Positions 52,015-61,431 of a stretch of DNA of 64,000 bases are shown here, one piece after another; position 1 is the first letter of the stretch; each line of letters opens with the position of its first letter. A model generated the notes under the pieces. That model was not told the DNA's origin. It did not search any database and worked only from the letters and a program-made list of their open reading frames with translations. Both the position numbers and the translations under genes were made by a program. Source of the DNA: Variovorax sp. PBS-H4 (GTDB lineage: Bacteria > Pseudomonadota > Gammaproteobacteria > Burkholderiales > Burkholderiaceae_C); NCBI RefSeq assembly GCF_901827205.1, contig NZ_LR594675.1, positions 2,666,001 to 2,730,000 of the forward strand, read 5' to 3'.

Positions 52015-52374
52015 ATGAACCTCGATTCCTACCTCCCCGTCCTGTTGTTCATTCTGGTCGGAGTCGGTGTAGGCGTAGCGCCTCAGGTTCTCGGTTACAT
52101 CCTCGGCCCCAACCGGCCGGATGCCCAAAAGAATTCGCCTTACGAATGCGGCTTCGAGGCCTTCGAAGACGCGCGCATGAAGTTCGACGTGCGCTATTAC
52201 CTCGTGGCGATTCTCTTCATCCTTTTCGATCTCGAAATCGCCTTTCTCTTCCCGTGGGCGATCGCGCTCAAGCAGATCGGTCCGGTCGGCTTCTGGGCCA
52301 TGATGATTTTTCTCGCCATCCTTGTCGTGGGCTTCGTCTACGAATGGAAAAAGGGTGCGCTCGATTGGGAATGA
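52015..52374 (+). CDS. nuoA: NADH-quinone oxidoreductase subunit A
   Basis: A 119-residue complex I membrane subunit with three helices. The conserved loop KNSPYECGFEAFEDARMKFDVRYYLVA, containing the quinone-site Cys, lies between helices 1 and 2. It forms part of the junction between the membrane and peripheral arms. It is the first gene of the nuo operon; its ribosome-binding site (GGTAAAG) is modest. Confidence 0.97.
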   Translation: MNLDSYLPVLLFILVGVGVGVAPQVLGYILGPNRPDAQKNSPYECGFEAFEDARMKFDVRYYLVAILFILFDLEIAFLFPWAIALKQIGPVGFWAMMIFLAILVVGFVYEWKKGALDWE

Positions 52375-52386
52375 CAAGGAACCACG

Positions 52387-52866
52387 ATGGCCATTGAAGG
52401 CGTCATGAAAGAAGGCTTCATCACCACGACCTATGACTCGGTCGTGAACTGGGCCAAGACGGGATCGCTCTGGCCGATGACCTTCGGCTTGGCTTGCTGC
52501 GCGGTGGAGATGATGCATGCGGGCGCGGCCCGCTACGACATCGACCGCTTCGGCATGTTGTTTCGTCCGAGTCCGCGCCAGTCCGATCTGATGATCGTTG
52601 CCGGCACGCTGTGCAACAAGATGGCGCCCGCCCTGCGCAAGGTCTACGACCAGATGCCCGAGCCGCGCTGGGTACTCTCGATGGGTTCGTGCGCCAACGG
52701 CGGCGGCTACTACCACTACAGCTATTCGGTCGTGCGCGGCTGCGACCGCATCGTGCCGGTCGATGTCTATGTGCCGGGTTGCCCGCCCACTGCCGAGGCG
52801 CTGCTTTACGGGATCATCCAGCTGCAGCAGAAGATTCGCCGCACCAACACGATCGCGCGTGCCTGA
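52387..52866 (+). CDS. nuoB: NADH-quinone oxidoreductase subunit B
   Basis: A 159-residue subunit carrying cluster N2, the last Fe-S centre before quinone. The tandem Cys are in FGLACCAVEMMH, with further ligands in MGSCANGGGYYH and VPGCPPTAEALLYG. AAGGAACC precedes the ATG. It starts 12 bp after nuoA. Confidence 0.98.
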   Translation: MAIEGVMKEGFITTTYDSVVNWAKTGSLWPMTFGLACCAVEMMHAGAARYDIDRFGMLFRPSPRQSDLMIVAGTLCNKMAPALRKVYDQMPEPRWVLSMGSCANGGGYYHYSYSVVRGCDRIVPVDVYVPGCPPTAEALLYGIIQLQQKIRRTNTIARA

Positions 52867-52878
52867 GAAACGAGAGAC

Positions 52879-53487
52879 ATGACCGACTTTGCGATTTCTC
52901 CCGAGGCATTGCACGCCCAGATTACCGAAACGCTCGGCGACAAGGCCAAGAGCGTGACCATCGCGCTCGGCGAAGTGACGGTAGTGGTTCCTGCCGCCGG
53001 GTACCTCGAGGCCGCACGGCTGTTGCGCGATGCGCCCGGCTGCAAGTTCGAGCAGCTGATCGACCTCTGCGGCATGGACTATTCCGACTACCGAGAAGGC
53101 GAGTGGGAAGGCGAGCGCTTCTGCGTGGTTTCCCACCTGCTGTCCGTCAGCCTCAATCAGCGCGTGCGTCTCAAGGTCTTCGTGCCCAACGAGGATCTGC
53201 CCGTCGTCGATTCCCTGACCGGCATCTGGAGCGCGGCGACCTGGTTCGAGCGAGAGGCTTTCGATCTCTACGGCATCGTCTTCGAGGGTCACGACGACCT
53301 TCGCCGAATCCTGACCGACTACGGCTTCATCGGCCATCCCTTCCGCAAGGATTTCCCGGTCTCAGGCCACGTCGAGATGCGATACGACGCGGAGCAGAAG
53401 CGCGTGATCTACCAGCCGGTCTCGATCGAGCCGCGCGAAATCACCCCGCGCGTGATTCGCGAAGACAACTACGGCGGATTGCACTGA
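52879..53487 (+). CDS. nuoC: NADH-quinone oxidoreductase subunit C
   Basis: A 202-residue 30-kDa-type subunit of the peripheral arm. The family signature is around WYEREAFDLYGI (here TWFEREAFDLYGIVFEGHDDLRRILTDYGF), followed by GHPFRKDFPVSG. It is separate from nuoD, unlike the fused NuoCD of E. coli. It holds no redox centre and packs against NuoD and NuoI. Confidence 0.97.
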   Translation: MTDFAISPEALHAQITETLGDKAKSVTIALGEVTVVVPAAGYLEAARLLRDAPGCKFEQLIDLCGMDYSDYREGEWEGERFCVVSHLLSVSLNQRVRLKVFVPNEDLPVVDSLTGIWSAATWFEREAFDLYGIVFEGHDDLRRILTDYGFIGHPFRKDFPVSGHVEMRYDAEQKRVIYQPVSIEPREITPRVIREDNYGGLH

Positions 53488-53494
53488 CACCGAT

Positions 53495-54748
53495 ATGGCC
53501 GACATCAAGAACTACACGCTCAACTTCGGACCCCAGCATCCTGCGGCGCACGGCGTGTTGCGCCTGGTGCTCGAGCTCGACGGCGAGGTGATCCAGCGCG
53601 CCGATCCGCACATTGGCCTGTTGCACCGCGCGACCGAGAAGCTTGCCGAAACCCGCACCTACATCCAGTCGCTGCCCTACATGGACCGGCTGGACTATGT
53701 CTCGATGATGTGCAATGAGCACGCCTATTGCCTCGCCATCGAGCGGATGCTGGGCCTCGAGGTGCCGCTGCGCGCGCAGTACATCCGCGTCATGTTTGCC
53801 GAGATCACGCGCCTGCTGAACCACCTGTTGTGGCTGGGCGCGCACGGGCTGGACTGCGGTGCGATGAATATGCTCATCTACTGCTTCCGCGAGCGGGAGG
53901 ACCTGTTCGATCTCTACGAGGCGGTCTCGGGTGCTCGCATGCACGCGGCCTACTTCCGGCCGGGCGGCGTCTACCGCGACCTGCCGGATGCGATGCCGCA
54001 GTACAAGGTCAGCAAGATCAAGAATGCCAAGGCGATCGAGAGGCTCAACGAGAACCGCCAGGGCTCGATGCTCGATTTCGTCGACGATTTCTGCAAGCGC
54101 TTTCCGAAAATGGTCGACGAGTACGAGACGCTGCTCACCGACAACCGCATCTGGAAACAGCGCACCGTCGGCATCGGCGTGGTCACCCCCGAGCGCGCAC
54201 TCAACCTCGGCTTCACCGGCCCGATGTTGCGCGGCTCCGGCGTCGAGTGGGACCTGCGCAAGAAGCAGCCCTACGACGTCTACGACAAGATGGAATTCGA
54301 CGTACCGGTCGGCAAAACCGGCGACTGCTACGACCGCTATCTGGTACGCGTCGAGGAAATGCGCCAGGCCAACCGGATCATTCAGCAGTGCTCGGCTTGG
54401 CTGCGCACCAACCCTGGTCCCGTGATTACCGACAACCACAAGGTGGCAGCCCCGGCGCGCGAGTCGATGAAGGCGAACATGGAGGAACTGATCCACCATT
54501 TCAAGCTCTTCACCGAAGGTTTTCACGTGCCTGAAGGCGAGGCTTATGCGGCCGTCGAGCACCCCAAGGGCGAGTTCGGCATCTATCTCGTGAGCGATGG
54601 CGCCAACAAGCCGTACCGACTGAAGATCCGTGCGCCCGGCTTCCCGCACCTGGCGGCTCTCGACGAAATGTCGCGCGGCCACATGATCGCCGACGCGGTC
54701 GCGGTGATCGGCACCATGGACATCGTTTTCGGCGAAATCGACAGGTGA
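53495..54748 (+). CDS. nuoD: NADH-quinone oxidoreductase subunit D
   Basis: A 417-residue 49-kDa-type subunit that forms the quinone pocket with NuoB. It opens with NYTLNFGPQHPAAHGVLRLVLELDGE (the HPAAHG quinone-site loop), then IGLLHRATEKLAE, and ends with IIFGEIDR-type residues (VFGEIDR). It starts 7 bp after nuoC. The stop overlaps a possible GTG start of nuoE. Confidence 0.98.
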   Translation: MADIKNYTLNFGPQHPAAHGVLRLVLELDGEVIQRADPHIGLLHRATEKLAETRTYIQSLPYMDRLDYVSMMCNEHAYCLAIERMLGLEVPLRAQYIRVMFAEITRLLNHLLWLGAHGLDCGAMNMLIYCFREREDLFDLYEAVSGARMHAAYFRPGGVYRDLPDAMPQYKVSKIKNAKAIERLNENRQGSMLDFVDDFCKRFPKMVDEYETLLTDNRIWKQRTVGIGVVTPERALNLGFTGPMLRGSGVEWDLRKKQPYDVYDKMEFDVPVGKTGDCYDRYLVRVEEMRQANRIIQQCSAWLRTNPGPVITDNHKVAAPARESMKANMEELIHHFKLFTEGFHVPEGEAYAAVEHPKGEFGIYLVSDGANKPYRLKIRAPGFPHLAALDEMSRGHMIADAVAVIGTMDIVFGEIDR

Positions 54749-54756
54749 GCGAACGA

Positions 54757-55287
54757 ATGACTTCCGACACCACCCACAGCACGCAGGCGCCGCTGTCCGA
54801 CGCCACCTTGGCGCTTTTCGCGCGGGAGGTCGCCAAGTACCCGGCTTCAGGCAAGCAGTCGGCCGTGATGGCCTTGCTCACGATCGTGCAAAAGGAAGAG
54901 GGCTACGTCAGCATGCAGCGCGAGCGCGAGATCGCGGCGTACCTCGGCATGGCGCCGATCGCAGTGCACGAGGTCACGACCTTCTACAACATGTACAACC
55001 AGCAGCCGGTGGGCAAGTTCAAGCTCAACGTCTGCACCAATCTGCCGTGCCAGCTGCGCGACGGGGCGGTCGCGCTGGCACACCTCGAGAAGAAGCTGGG
55101 CATCAAGATGGGCGAGACGACCGCCGACGGCATGTTCACCCTGCAGCAGAGCGAGTGCCTGGGTGCCTGCGCCGATTCGCCGGTGATGCTGGTCAACGAC
55201 CGCACCATGTGCAGTTTCATGAGCAATGAAAAGCTCGACCAGCTGGTCGACGGCCTGCGCGGCGCCAAGGCGGAGGGTGCGCAATGA
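54757..55287 (+). CDS. nuoE: NADH-quinone oxidoreductase subunit E
   Basis: A 176-residue 24-kDa-type subunit with a thioredoxin-like [2Fe-2S] cluster (N1a). Ligands are in VCTNLPCQL and SECLGACADSPVM. I choose ATG 54757 because AGGTGAG lies 8 nt upstream; a GTG at 54745, overlapping the nuoD stop, would add four residues. An N-terminal helical region contains EEGYVSMQREREIAAYLGM. The end overlaps nuoF by 4 bp. Confidence 0.96.
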   Translation: MTSDTTHSTQAPLSDATLALFAREVAKYPASGKQSAVMALLTIVQKEEGYVSMQREREIAAYLGMAPIAVHEVTTFYNMYNQQPVGKFKLNVCTNLPCQLRDGAVALAHLEKKLGIKMGETTADGMFTLQQSECLGACADSPVMLVNDRTMCSFMSNEKLDQLVDGLRGAKAEGAQ

Positions 55288-56627
55288 TGACGCCCGAGCA
55301 AGTGCTGTCGCAGTTCCAGGCCACCGGCGTCCAGACCTGCTTTCACGATCGCCATATCGCGCCCCAGATCTATGCCGGCCTCGACGGCACGAACTGGCGC
55401 CTGGCCGACTACGAAGCGCGCGGCGGCTACAAGGCCCTGCGCAAGATCCTCACCGAGGGCCTCACGCCCGAGCAGGTGATCGCCGAGGTCAAGGCTTCGG
55501 GCCTGCGCGGCCGTGGTGGTGCGGGCTTCCCGACCGGTCTGAAGTGGAGCTTCATGCCCCGCCAGTTCCCCGGACAGAAGTACCTGGTGTGCAACTCGGA
55601 CGAGGGCGAGCCCGGCACTTGCAAAGACCGCGACATCCTGCAGTTCAACCCGCACATCGTGATCGAGGGCATGGCCATCGCGGCCTACGCGATGGGCATC
55701 AGCGTGGGCTACAACTACATTCACGGCGAGATCTTCCAGACCTACGAGCGCTTTGAAGAAGCCCTCGAAGAGGCGAGGGCTGCCGGCTTCCTGGGCGACA
55801 ACATCCTGGGCAGCAGCTTCAGTTTTCAGCTGCATGCGTCGCACGGCTTCGGCGCCTACATCTGCGGCGAAGAAACCGCGCTGCTGGAATCGCTTGAAGG
55901 CAAGAAAGGCCAGCCGCGGTTCAAGCCCCCGTTCCCGGCCAGCTTCGGTCTTTACGGCAAGCCGACCACCATCAACAACACCGAGACCTTCGCTGCGGTG
56001 CCGTGGATCATCGTGAACGGCGGCCCTGCGTATCTGGAGTGCGGCAAGCCCAATAACGGCGGTACCAAGATCTTCTCCGTCAGTGGTGACGTCGAACTGC
56101 CCGGCAACTACGAAGTGCCGATGGGCACACCTTTCGCGAAACTGCTCGAGCTCGCGGGCGGCGTGCGAAAGGGTCGCCAGCTCAAGGCAGTGATCCCTGG
56201 GGGGTCTTCGGCGCCGGTGCTACCGGCCTCGATCATGATGGAGTGCACGATGGACTACGACTCCATCGCCAAGGCTGGCTCCATGCTGGGCTCCGGCGCG
56301 GTGATCGTGATGGACGACAGCCGCTCCATGGTCGAGTCGCTCAAGCGGCTTTCGTACTTCTACATGCATGAGTCCTGCGGTCAGTGCACCCCCTGCCGCG
56401 AAGGCACGGGCTGGCTCTGGCGCGTGGTGGACCGCATCCACAACGGTCACGGCAAGCCCAGCGACATGGACCTGCTGAACTCGGTTGCCGACAACATCCA
56501 GGGGCGCACCATCTGTGCGTTGGGCGATGCCGCCGCAATGCCCGTGCGCGCCATGATCAAGCATTTCCGGCACGAGTTCGAAGCCTTGATTCCCGGCTAT
56601 GTGCCCCCGGCACCGGTCAAGGCCTGA
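55284..56627 (+). CDS. nuoF: NADH-quinone oxidoreductase subunit F
   Basis: A 447-residue 51-kDa-type subunit that oxidises NADH with FMN. The NADH/FMN region is LRGRGGAGFPTGLKWSF and CNSDEGEPGTCKDRD, and GEETALLESLEG follows. The [4Fe-4S] cluster N3 ligands are in ESCGQCTPCREG with a later Cys in RTICALGDAAA. ATGATG at the start overlaps the nuoE stop. Confidence 0.98.
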   Translation: MMTPEQVLSQFQATGVQTCFHDRHIAPQIYAGLDGTNWRLADYEARGGYKALRKILTEGLTPEQVIAEVKASGLRGRGGAGFPTGLKWSFMPRQFPGQKYLVCNSDEGEPGTCKDRDILQFNPHIVIEGMAIAAYAMGISVGYNYIHGEIFQTYERFEEALEEARAAGFLGDNILGSSFSFQLHASHGFGAYICGEETALLESLEGKKGQPRFKPPFPASFGLYGKPTTINNTETFAAVPWIIVNGGPAYLECGKPNNGGTKIFSVSGDVELPGNYEVPMGTPFAKLLELAGGVRKGRQLKAVIPGGSSAPVLPASIMMECTMDYDSIAKAGSMLGSGAVIVMDDSRSMVESLKRLSYFYMHESCGQCTPCREGTGWLWRVVDRIHNGHGKPSDMDLLNSVADNIQGRTICALGDAAAMPVRAMIKHFRHEFEALIPGYVPPAPVKA

Positions 56628-56642
56628 GCGAGAAAACAAGAC

Positions 56643-58799
56643 ATGGTTGAAATCGAACTCGACGGCAAGAAGGTCGAAGTGACCGAAGGCAGCATGGTGA
56701 TGCATGCGGCTGACAAGGCGGGCACCTACATCCCGCACTTCTGCTATCACAAGAAGCTCAGCATCGCCGCCAATTGCCGCATGTGCCTGGTCGACGTCGA
56801 AAAGGCGCCGAAGCCGATGCCTGCCTGCGCCACGCCGGTGACGCAGGGCATGATCGTGCGCACCAAGAGCGACAAGGCCATCAAGGCCCAGCAGTCGGTC
56901 ATGGAGTTCCTCCTGATCAATCACCCGCTCGACTGCCCCATCTGCGACCAGGGCGGCGAGTGCCAGCTGCAGGACCTGGCCGTCGGCTACGGCGGCTCCT
57001 CCTCTCGCTACGAGGAAGAGAAGCGCGTGGTCTTCCACAAGGACGTGGGTCCGCTCATCAGCATGGAAGAGATGAGCCGCTGCATCCATTGCACGCGCTG
57101 CGTACGCTTCGGTCAGGAAGTGGCGGGCGTGATGGAGCTCGGCATGACCCAGCGCGGCGAGCATTCCGAGATCGAGACCTTTCTTGGCGACTCGGTGGAC
57201 TCCGAGCTCTCGGGCAACATGATCGACGTTTGCCCCGTCGGCGCGCTCACCAGCAAGCCTTTCCGCTACAGCGCCCGTACCTGGGAGCTGTCGCGCCGCA
57301 AGTCGGTGAGTCCGCACGATTCGACCGGTGCCAACCTGATCGTCCAGGTCAAGAACAATCGTGTGATGCGCGTGGTCCCGCTCGAGAACGAAGACGTCAA
57401 CGAGTGCTGGATCGCGGATCGCGACCGCTTCTCGTACGAGGCGCTGAACGGGCCCGAGCGCCTGACACAGCCCATGCTGAAACAGGGCGGCCAGTGGCAG
57501 TCTGTCGACTGGCAGACTGCGCTCGAATACGTGGCGAACGGTCTCAAGCAAATCAAGGCAGACCATGGCGCGCACAGCATCGGTACGCTGACGAGCCCGC
57601 ACAGCACGCTGGAAGAGCTGCACCTGGCCAAGCTGCTCATGCAGGGCTTGGGCAGCGCCAACATCGATCACCGCCTGCGCCATGCCGAGTTCCGCCCTTT
57701 CGAGGGCGTGCGCTGGCTGGGCACTTCGATCGCATCGCTGTCGCATCTGCAGCGCGTTCTGGTGATCGGCAGCAACCTGCGCAAGGATCATCCGCTTTTC
57801 GCCCAGCGCATTCGCCAGGCCGTGCGCAAGGGTGGGGTGCTGAGCGCACTCACGTCGCCCGAACTGCTGGCCGACGATGAAGCCTGGGCCATGTCCGTCG
57901 CAAACCCCGTGCGCGTGCCTGCACACGACTGGTTCGACGCGCTTGCCGAGATTGCCGGCGCGATCGCCGCGACGACCGGCGCTGCCGTCCCGGTCGTCCG
58001 CTCTGCCGAACCCGGTGATCAGGCCAAGGCCATTGCTGCATCGCTGCTCGGAGGCGAGCGCAAGGCCATCCTTCTCGGCAACGCCGCTGCCCACCACGCC
58101 GAAGCCGGCGCGCTGCTGGCACTCGTCAACTGGATCGGTGCGCAAACGGGCGCCAGCGTCGGTTATTTGACCGAGGCAGCCAACACGGTCGGTGCCCAGC
58201 TTGTCGGCGCGCTCCCCACGGACGCCGGGCTGAACGCGGGCGCGATGCTGTCCGGTGCGCTCAAGGCCGTGCTGCTGCTCAACACCGAGCCGGTCTTCGA
58301 CTCGGCGGCCGGCGTCGAAGCAGCCGATGCGCTGACGCATGCCCAGATGGTCGTCACCTTGAGCCCCTTCAAGGCCAATCTCGAGTTCAGCGACGTTCTG
58401 CTGCCGATCGCTCCCTTCAGCGAAACGCCGGGCAGCTTCGTCAACGCCGAGGGCCGCGTGCAGGGCTTTCATGCCGTGGTGAAGCCGCTGGGCGAGACGC
58501 GCCCGGCCTGGAAGGTGCTGCGCGTGCTGGCCAACCTGCTGGGCCTGCCGGGCTTTTCCTTCGAGTCGGTGGCCGAGGTACAGGCTGACCTCGGCCTGGG
58601 CCCGGGCTTGCTGCCGGCGGACAGGCTGAGCAACGCCACCGCGGCGCGCTTCGACGGAGAACGCGCCGCGCCCGCCGCCGCACCCGTCGTCGCCTCGATC
58701 TACCAGCTCGATTCGATCGTGCGCCGCGCGCCTTCGCTCCAACTCACCGCCGATGCACGCGCCGCGCACGCCGAGGCTGCGCAGGAGGTGCTCGCATGA
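56643..58799 (+). CDS. nuoG: NADH-quinone oxidoreductase subunit G
   Basis: A 718-residue 75-kDa-type subunit. The N-terminal ferredoxin domain binds N1b (FCYHKKLSIAANCRMCLVDV), then N5 and N4 clusters (CPICDQGGECQLQD, CIHCTRCVRFG). The rest is molybdopterin-oxidoreductase-like without the cofactor. The C-terminal ~200 residues are Ala-rich and variable, as usual. A long frame on the opposite strand is spurious. It overlaps nuoH by 4 bp (ATGA). Confidence 0.98.
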   Translation: MVEIELDGKKVEVTEGSMVMHAADKAGTYIPHFCYHKKLSIAANCRMCLVDVEKAPKPMPACATPVTQGMIVRTKSDKAIKAQQSVMEFLLINHPLDCPICDQGGECQLQDLAVGYGGSSSRYEEEKRVVFHKDVGPLISMEEMSRCIHCTRCVRFGQEVAGVMELGMTQRGEHSEIETFLGDSVDSELSGNMIDVCPVGALTSKPFRYSARTWELSRRKSVSPHDSTGANLIVQVKNNRVMRVVPLENEDVNECWIADRDRFSYEALNGPERLTQPMLKQGGQWQSVDWQTALEYVANGLKQIKADHGAHSIGTLTSPHSTLEELHLAKLLMQGLGSANIDHRLRHAEFRPFEGVRWLGTSIASLSHLQRVLVIGSNLRKDHPLFAQRIRQAVRKGGVLSALTSPELLADDEAWAMSVANPVRVPAHDWFDALAEIAGAIAATTGAAVPVVRSAEPGDQAKAIAASLLGGERKAILLGNAAAHHAEAGALLALVNWIGAQTGASVGYLTEAANTVGAQLVGALPTDAGLNAGAMLSGALKAVLLLNTEPVFDSAAGVEAADALTHAQMVVTLSPFKANLEFSDVLLPIAPFSETPGSFVNAEGRVQGFHAVVKPLGETRPAWKVLRVLANLLGLPGFSFESVAEVQADLGLGPGLLPADRLSNATAARFDGERAAPAAAPVVASIYQLDSIVRRAPSLQLTADARAAHAEAAQEVLA

Positions 58800-59872
58800 T
58801 CGACAGCCTTCATGGCTTCGGCCTCGGCCTGATCGGCGCCGCGTGGTGGACCTCCGTCGCGTGGCCGGTGATCTGGACGCTGATCAAGATCGTGGTGGTG
58901 GTGTTGCCTTTGATGGGCGCCGTGGCCTACCTCACGCTCTGGGAGCGCAAGGCCATCGGCTTCACGCAGATCCGCCTGGGCCCGAACCGCATCGGTCCGC
59001 TGGGCCTGCTGCAGCCCATCGCCGATGCGCTCAAGCTGCTGACCAAGGAAATCATTCTTCCCACGGTCGCCAACAAGGGGCTGTTCCTGCTCGGGCCGAT
59101 CATGACCATCATGCCGGCGCTCGCCGCCTGGGCCGTGATCCCCTTCGGTCCCGAGGTCGCGCTGGCCAACATCAACGCTGGCCTGCTCTTCGTCATGGCC
59201 ATCACCTCGCTCGAGGTCTACGGCGTGATCATTGCCGGCTGGGCATCGAATTCCAAGTACGCGTTCCTGGGCGCGCTGCGCGCCTCGGCGCAGATGGTGA
59301 GCTACGAGATCGCGATGGGCTTCTGCTTCGTGGTCGTGCTGATGGTGTCCGCCAGCCTCAACATGACCGACATCGTGATGGGACAGGGCAGGGGCCACTT
59401 CGCCTCGATGGGCATCGGCTTCCTGTCATGGAACTGGTTGTCGCTGCTGCCGATCTTCGTCGTTTACTTCATCTCGGGCCTGGCAGAGACCAACCGCCAT
59501 CCCTTCGACGTGGTCGAAGGCGAATCGGAAATCGTCGCCGGCCACATGATCGAGTACTCGGGCATGAGCTTCGCCATGTTCTTCCTGGCCGAGTACGCCA
59601 ACATGTGGCTGGTTTCCATCCTGTGTGCTGTCCTGTTCCTCGGCGGGTGGCTGCCTCCCTTCGATTTCCTGGGCTTCGTCCCTGGCTGGATCTGGCTGGG
59701 CCTCAAGACCTTCGTCGTGGTCACCATGTTCCTGTGGGTCCGCTCGACCTTCCCGCGCTTTCGCTATGACCAGATCATGCGTCTGGGCTGGAAGATCTTC
59801 ATCCCGGTCACGCTGGTGTGGCTGGTGGTGGTCGGCGCCTGGATGCAGACCCCGTTCAATATCTGGAAATAA
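58796..59872 (+). CDS. nuoH: NADH-quinone oxidoreductase subunit H
   Basis: A 358-residue membrane subunit with eight predicted helices, linking the quinone site to the proton channels. Signatures are AYLTLWERKAIGFTQIRLGPNRIGPLGLLQP near residue 40 and YFISGLAETNRHPFDVVEGESEIVAG in the middle. It is translationally coupled to nuoG. Confidence 0.98.
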   Translation: MIDSLHGFGLGLIGAAWWTSVAWPVIWTLIKIVVVVLPLMGAVAYLTLWERKAIGFTQIRLGPNRIGPLGLLQPIADALKLLTKEIILPTVANKGLFLLGPIMTIMPALAAWAVIPFGPEVALANINAGLLFVMAITSLEVYGVIIAGWASNSKYAFLGALRASAQMVSYEIAMGFCFVVVLMVSASLNMTDIVMGQGRGHFASMGIGFLSWNWLSLLPIFVVYFISGLAETNRHPFDVVEGESEIVAGHMIEYSGMSFAMFFLAEYANMWLVSILCAVLFLGGWLPPFDFLGFVPGWIWLGLKTFVVVTMFLWVRSTFPRFRYDQIMRLGWKIFIPVTLVWLVVVGAWMQTPFNIWK

Positions 59873-59883
59873 CTGGAATCGCC

Positions 59884-60429
59884 ATGGCTGCGACCAACGC
59901 ACGCGCGCTTGCGCGCTCATCATCGAACACGAAGGCGCCGGCCTTCTCGCTCAAGGACTTCCTGTCCAGCTTCATGCTGGTCGAGCTGTTCAAGGGCCTG
60001 GCCATCACGGGCAAGTACGCCTTCAGCCGCAAGATCACGGTGCAGTTCCCCGAAGAGAAGACGCCGCTCAGTCCGCGATTTCGCGGCCTGCATGCGCTGC
60101 GCCGCTACGAGAACGGCGAGGAGCGCTGCATCGCCTGCAAGCTCTGCGAGGCCGTGTGCCCCGCGTTGGCCATCACCATCGAGTCGGATGTGCGGGACGA
60201 CGGTTCGCGCCGCACCACGCGCTACGACATCGACCTGACCAAGTGCATCTTCTGCGGTTTCTGCGAGGAGAGCTGCCCGGTCGACTCCATCGTCGAGACG
60301 CACATCCTCGAATACCACGGCGAGAAACGCGGCGACCTGTACTTCACCAAGGACATGCTGCTGGCTGTGGGCGACCGCTACGAAAAAGAAATCGCCGCTA
60401 ACAAGGCGGCCGACGCCAAGTACCGCTAA
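59884..60429 (+). CDS. nuoI: NADH-quinone oxidoreductase subunit I
   Basis: A 181-residue TYKY-type ferredoxin subunit with clusters N6a and N6b: CIACKLCEAVCP and CIFCGFCEESCP. An N-terminal amphipathic segment (FSLKDFLSSFMLVELFKGLAITGKYAF) anchors it at the membrane. ATG 59884 is used because the longer in-phase frame would overlap nuoH and its extra residues are not NuoI-like. Confidence 0.97.
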   Translation: MAATNARALARSSSNTKAPAFSLKDFLSSFMLVELFKGLAITGKYAFSRKITVQFPEEKTPLSPRFRGLHALRRYENGEERCIACKLCEAVCPALAITIESDVRDDGSRRTTRYDIDLTKCIFCGFCEESCPVDSIVETHILEYHGEKRGDLYFTKDMLLAVGDRYEKEIAANKAADAKYR

Positions 60430-60468
60430 GGCGGACTCGGCCCGACAACAAATAACGAAAACCGATCC

Positions 60469-61116
60469 ATGGACGTCAAGACCGGTCTGTTCTACCTGTT
60501 CGCCGCGGTGCTGCTGTTCGCGGCGTTCCGCGTCATCACCTCGCGCAACCCCGTGTATGCGGCGCTGTACCTCGTGCTCGCCTTCTTCCAGGCCTCGGCC
60601 ATCTGGCTGCTGCTGCGCGCCGAGTTTCTCGCCATCTCGCTGGTGCTGGTCTACGTGGGTGCGGTGATGGTGCTGTTCCTGTTCGTGGTGATGATGCTCG
60701 ACATCAATGTCGACGCGCTGCGGCAGGGCTTCTGGAAGCATTTCCCGCTCGCCGCCGGGGTGGGGGCACTCATCGCGCTGGAGATGGCTGCAGTGCTGAT
60801 GGGTGGCTTCCGCCTTGCCGAGCCGCGCCGTCCGATGGCCACCGGGCCGGACACCTCCAACACCCTGGAGCTCGGCAAGCTGCTCTATTCCGAATACCTC
60901 TATCCGCTGGAGATCGCGGCCGTCATCCTGCTCGTGGCCATCGTCGCGGCCATTGCGCTGACGCTGCGCACCCGCAAGGACAGCAAGTACGTGAACCCTG
61001 CCGACCAGGTGCGCGTGAAGGCGCGCGACCGCGTGCGCATCGTGCAGATGCCGGTGACGCAGGCCGCGCAACCCGTGGCCGACCCGGCGCCTGCAGCCGC
61101 GGAGACCAAGGCATGA
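60469..61116 (+). CDS. nuoJ: NADH-quinone oxidoreductase subunit J
   Basis: A 215-residue membrane subunit with five helices. The family region ISLVLVYVGAVMVLFLFVVMML (helix 3, with the pi-bulge segment) is present. The C-terminal ~45 residues are a soluble charged extension rich in Ala/Pro at the end. It overlaps nuoK by 4 bp (ATGA). Confidence 0.96.
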   Translation: MDVKTGLFYLFAAVLLFAAFRVITSRNPVYAALYLVLAFFQASAIWLLLRAEFLAISLVLVYVGAVMVLFLFVVMMLDINVDALRQGFWKHFPLAAGVGALIALEMAAVLMGGFRLAEPRRPMATGPDTSNTLELGKLLYSEYLYPLEIAAVILLVAIVAAIALTLRTRKDSKYVNPADQVRVKARDRVRIVQMPVTQAAQPVADPAPAAAETKA

Positions 61117-61421
61117 CCCTCACGCTCGGACACTTTCTCTCGCTCGGCGCGATGCTCTTCGCGCTGTCGGTGATCGGCATCTTCCTGAACCGCAAGAACC
61201 TCATCGTTCTCTTGATGTGCATCGAGCTGATGCTGCTCGCCGTCAACATGAACTTCGTCGCCTTCTCGTACTTCCTGGGCGACATGCACGGCCAGATCTT
61301 CGTGTTCTTCATCCTGACCGTGGCCGCGGCGGAGTCGGCAATCGGGCTGGCGCTGCTGGTGCTGCTGTTCCGCAACAAGTCGAACATCAACGTCGACGAA
61401 CTGAACGCGCTCAAGGGGTAA
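61113..61421 (+). CDS. nuoK: NADH-quinone oxidoreductase subunit K
   Basis: A 102-residue three-helix subunit homologous to MrpC. Conserved Glu residues for proton transfer are in LLMCIELMLLAVNMNFVAFSY and TVAAAESAIGLALLVLLFR. Length is normal. Start overlaps nuoJ. Confidence 0.97.
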   Translation: MTLTLGHFLSLGAMLFALSVIGIFLNRKNLIVLLMCIELMLLAVNMNFVAFSYFLGDMHGQIFVFFILTVAAAESAIGLALLVLLFRNKSNINVDELNALKG

Positions 61422-61431
61422 AGGCAATCAC

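Noticed and set aside
56220..58769. 849-codon open frame on the minus strand
   Set aside because: It is antisense to nuoF and nuoG, which are full-length and conserved. The composition is His/Arg/Gly-rich without a fold.
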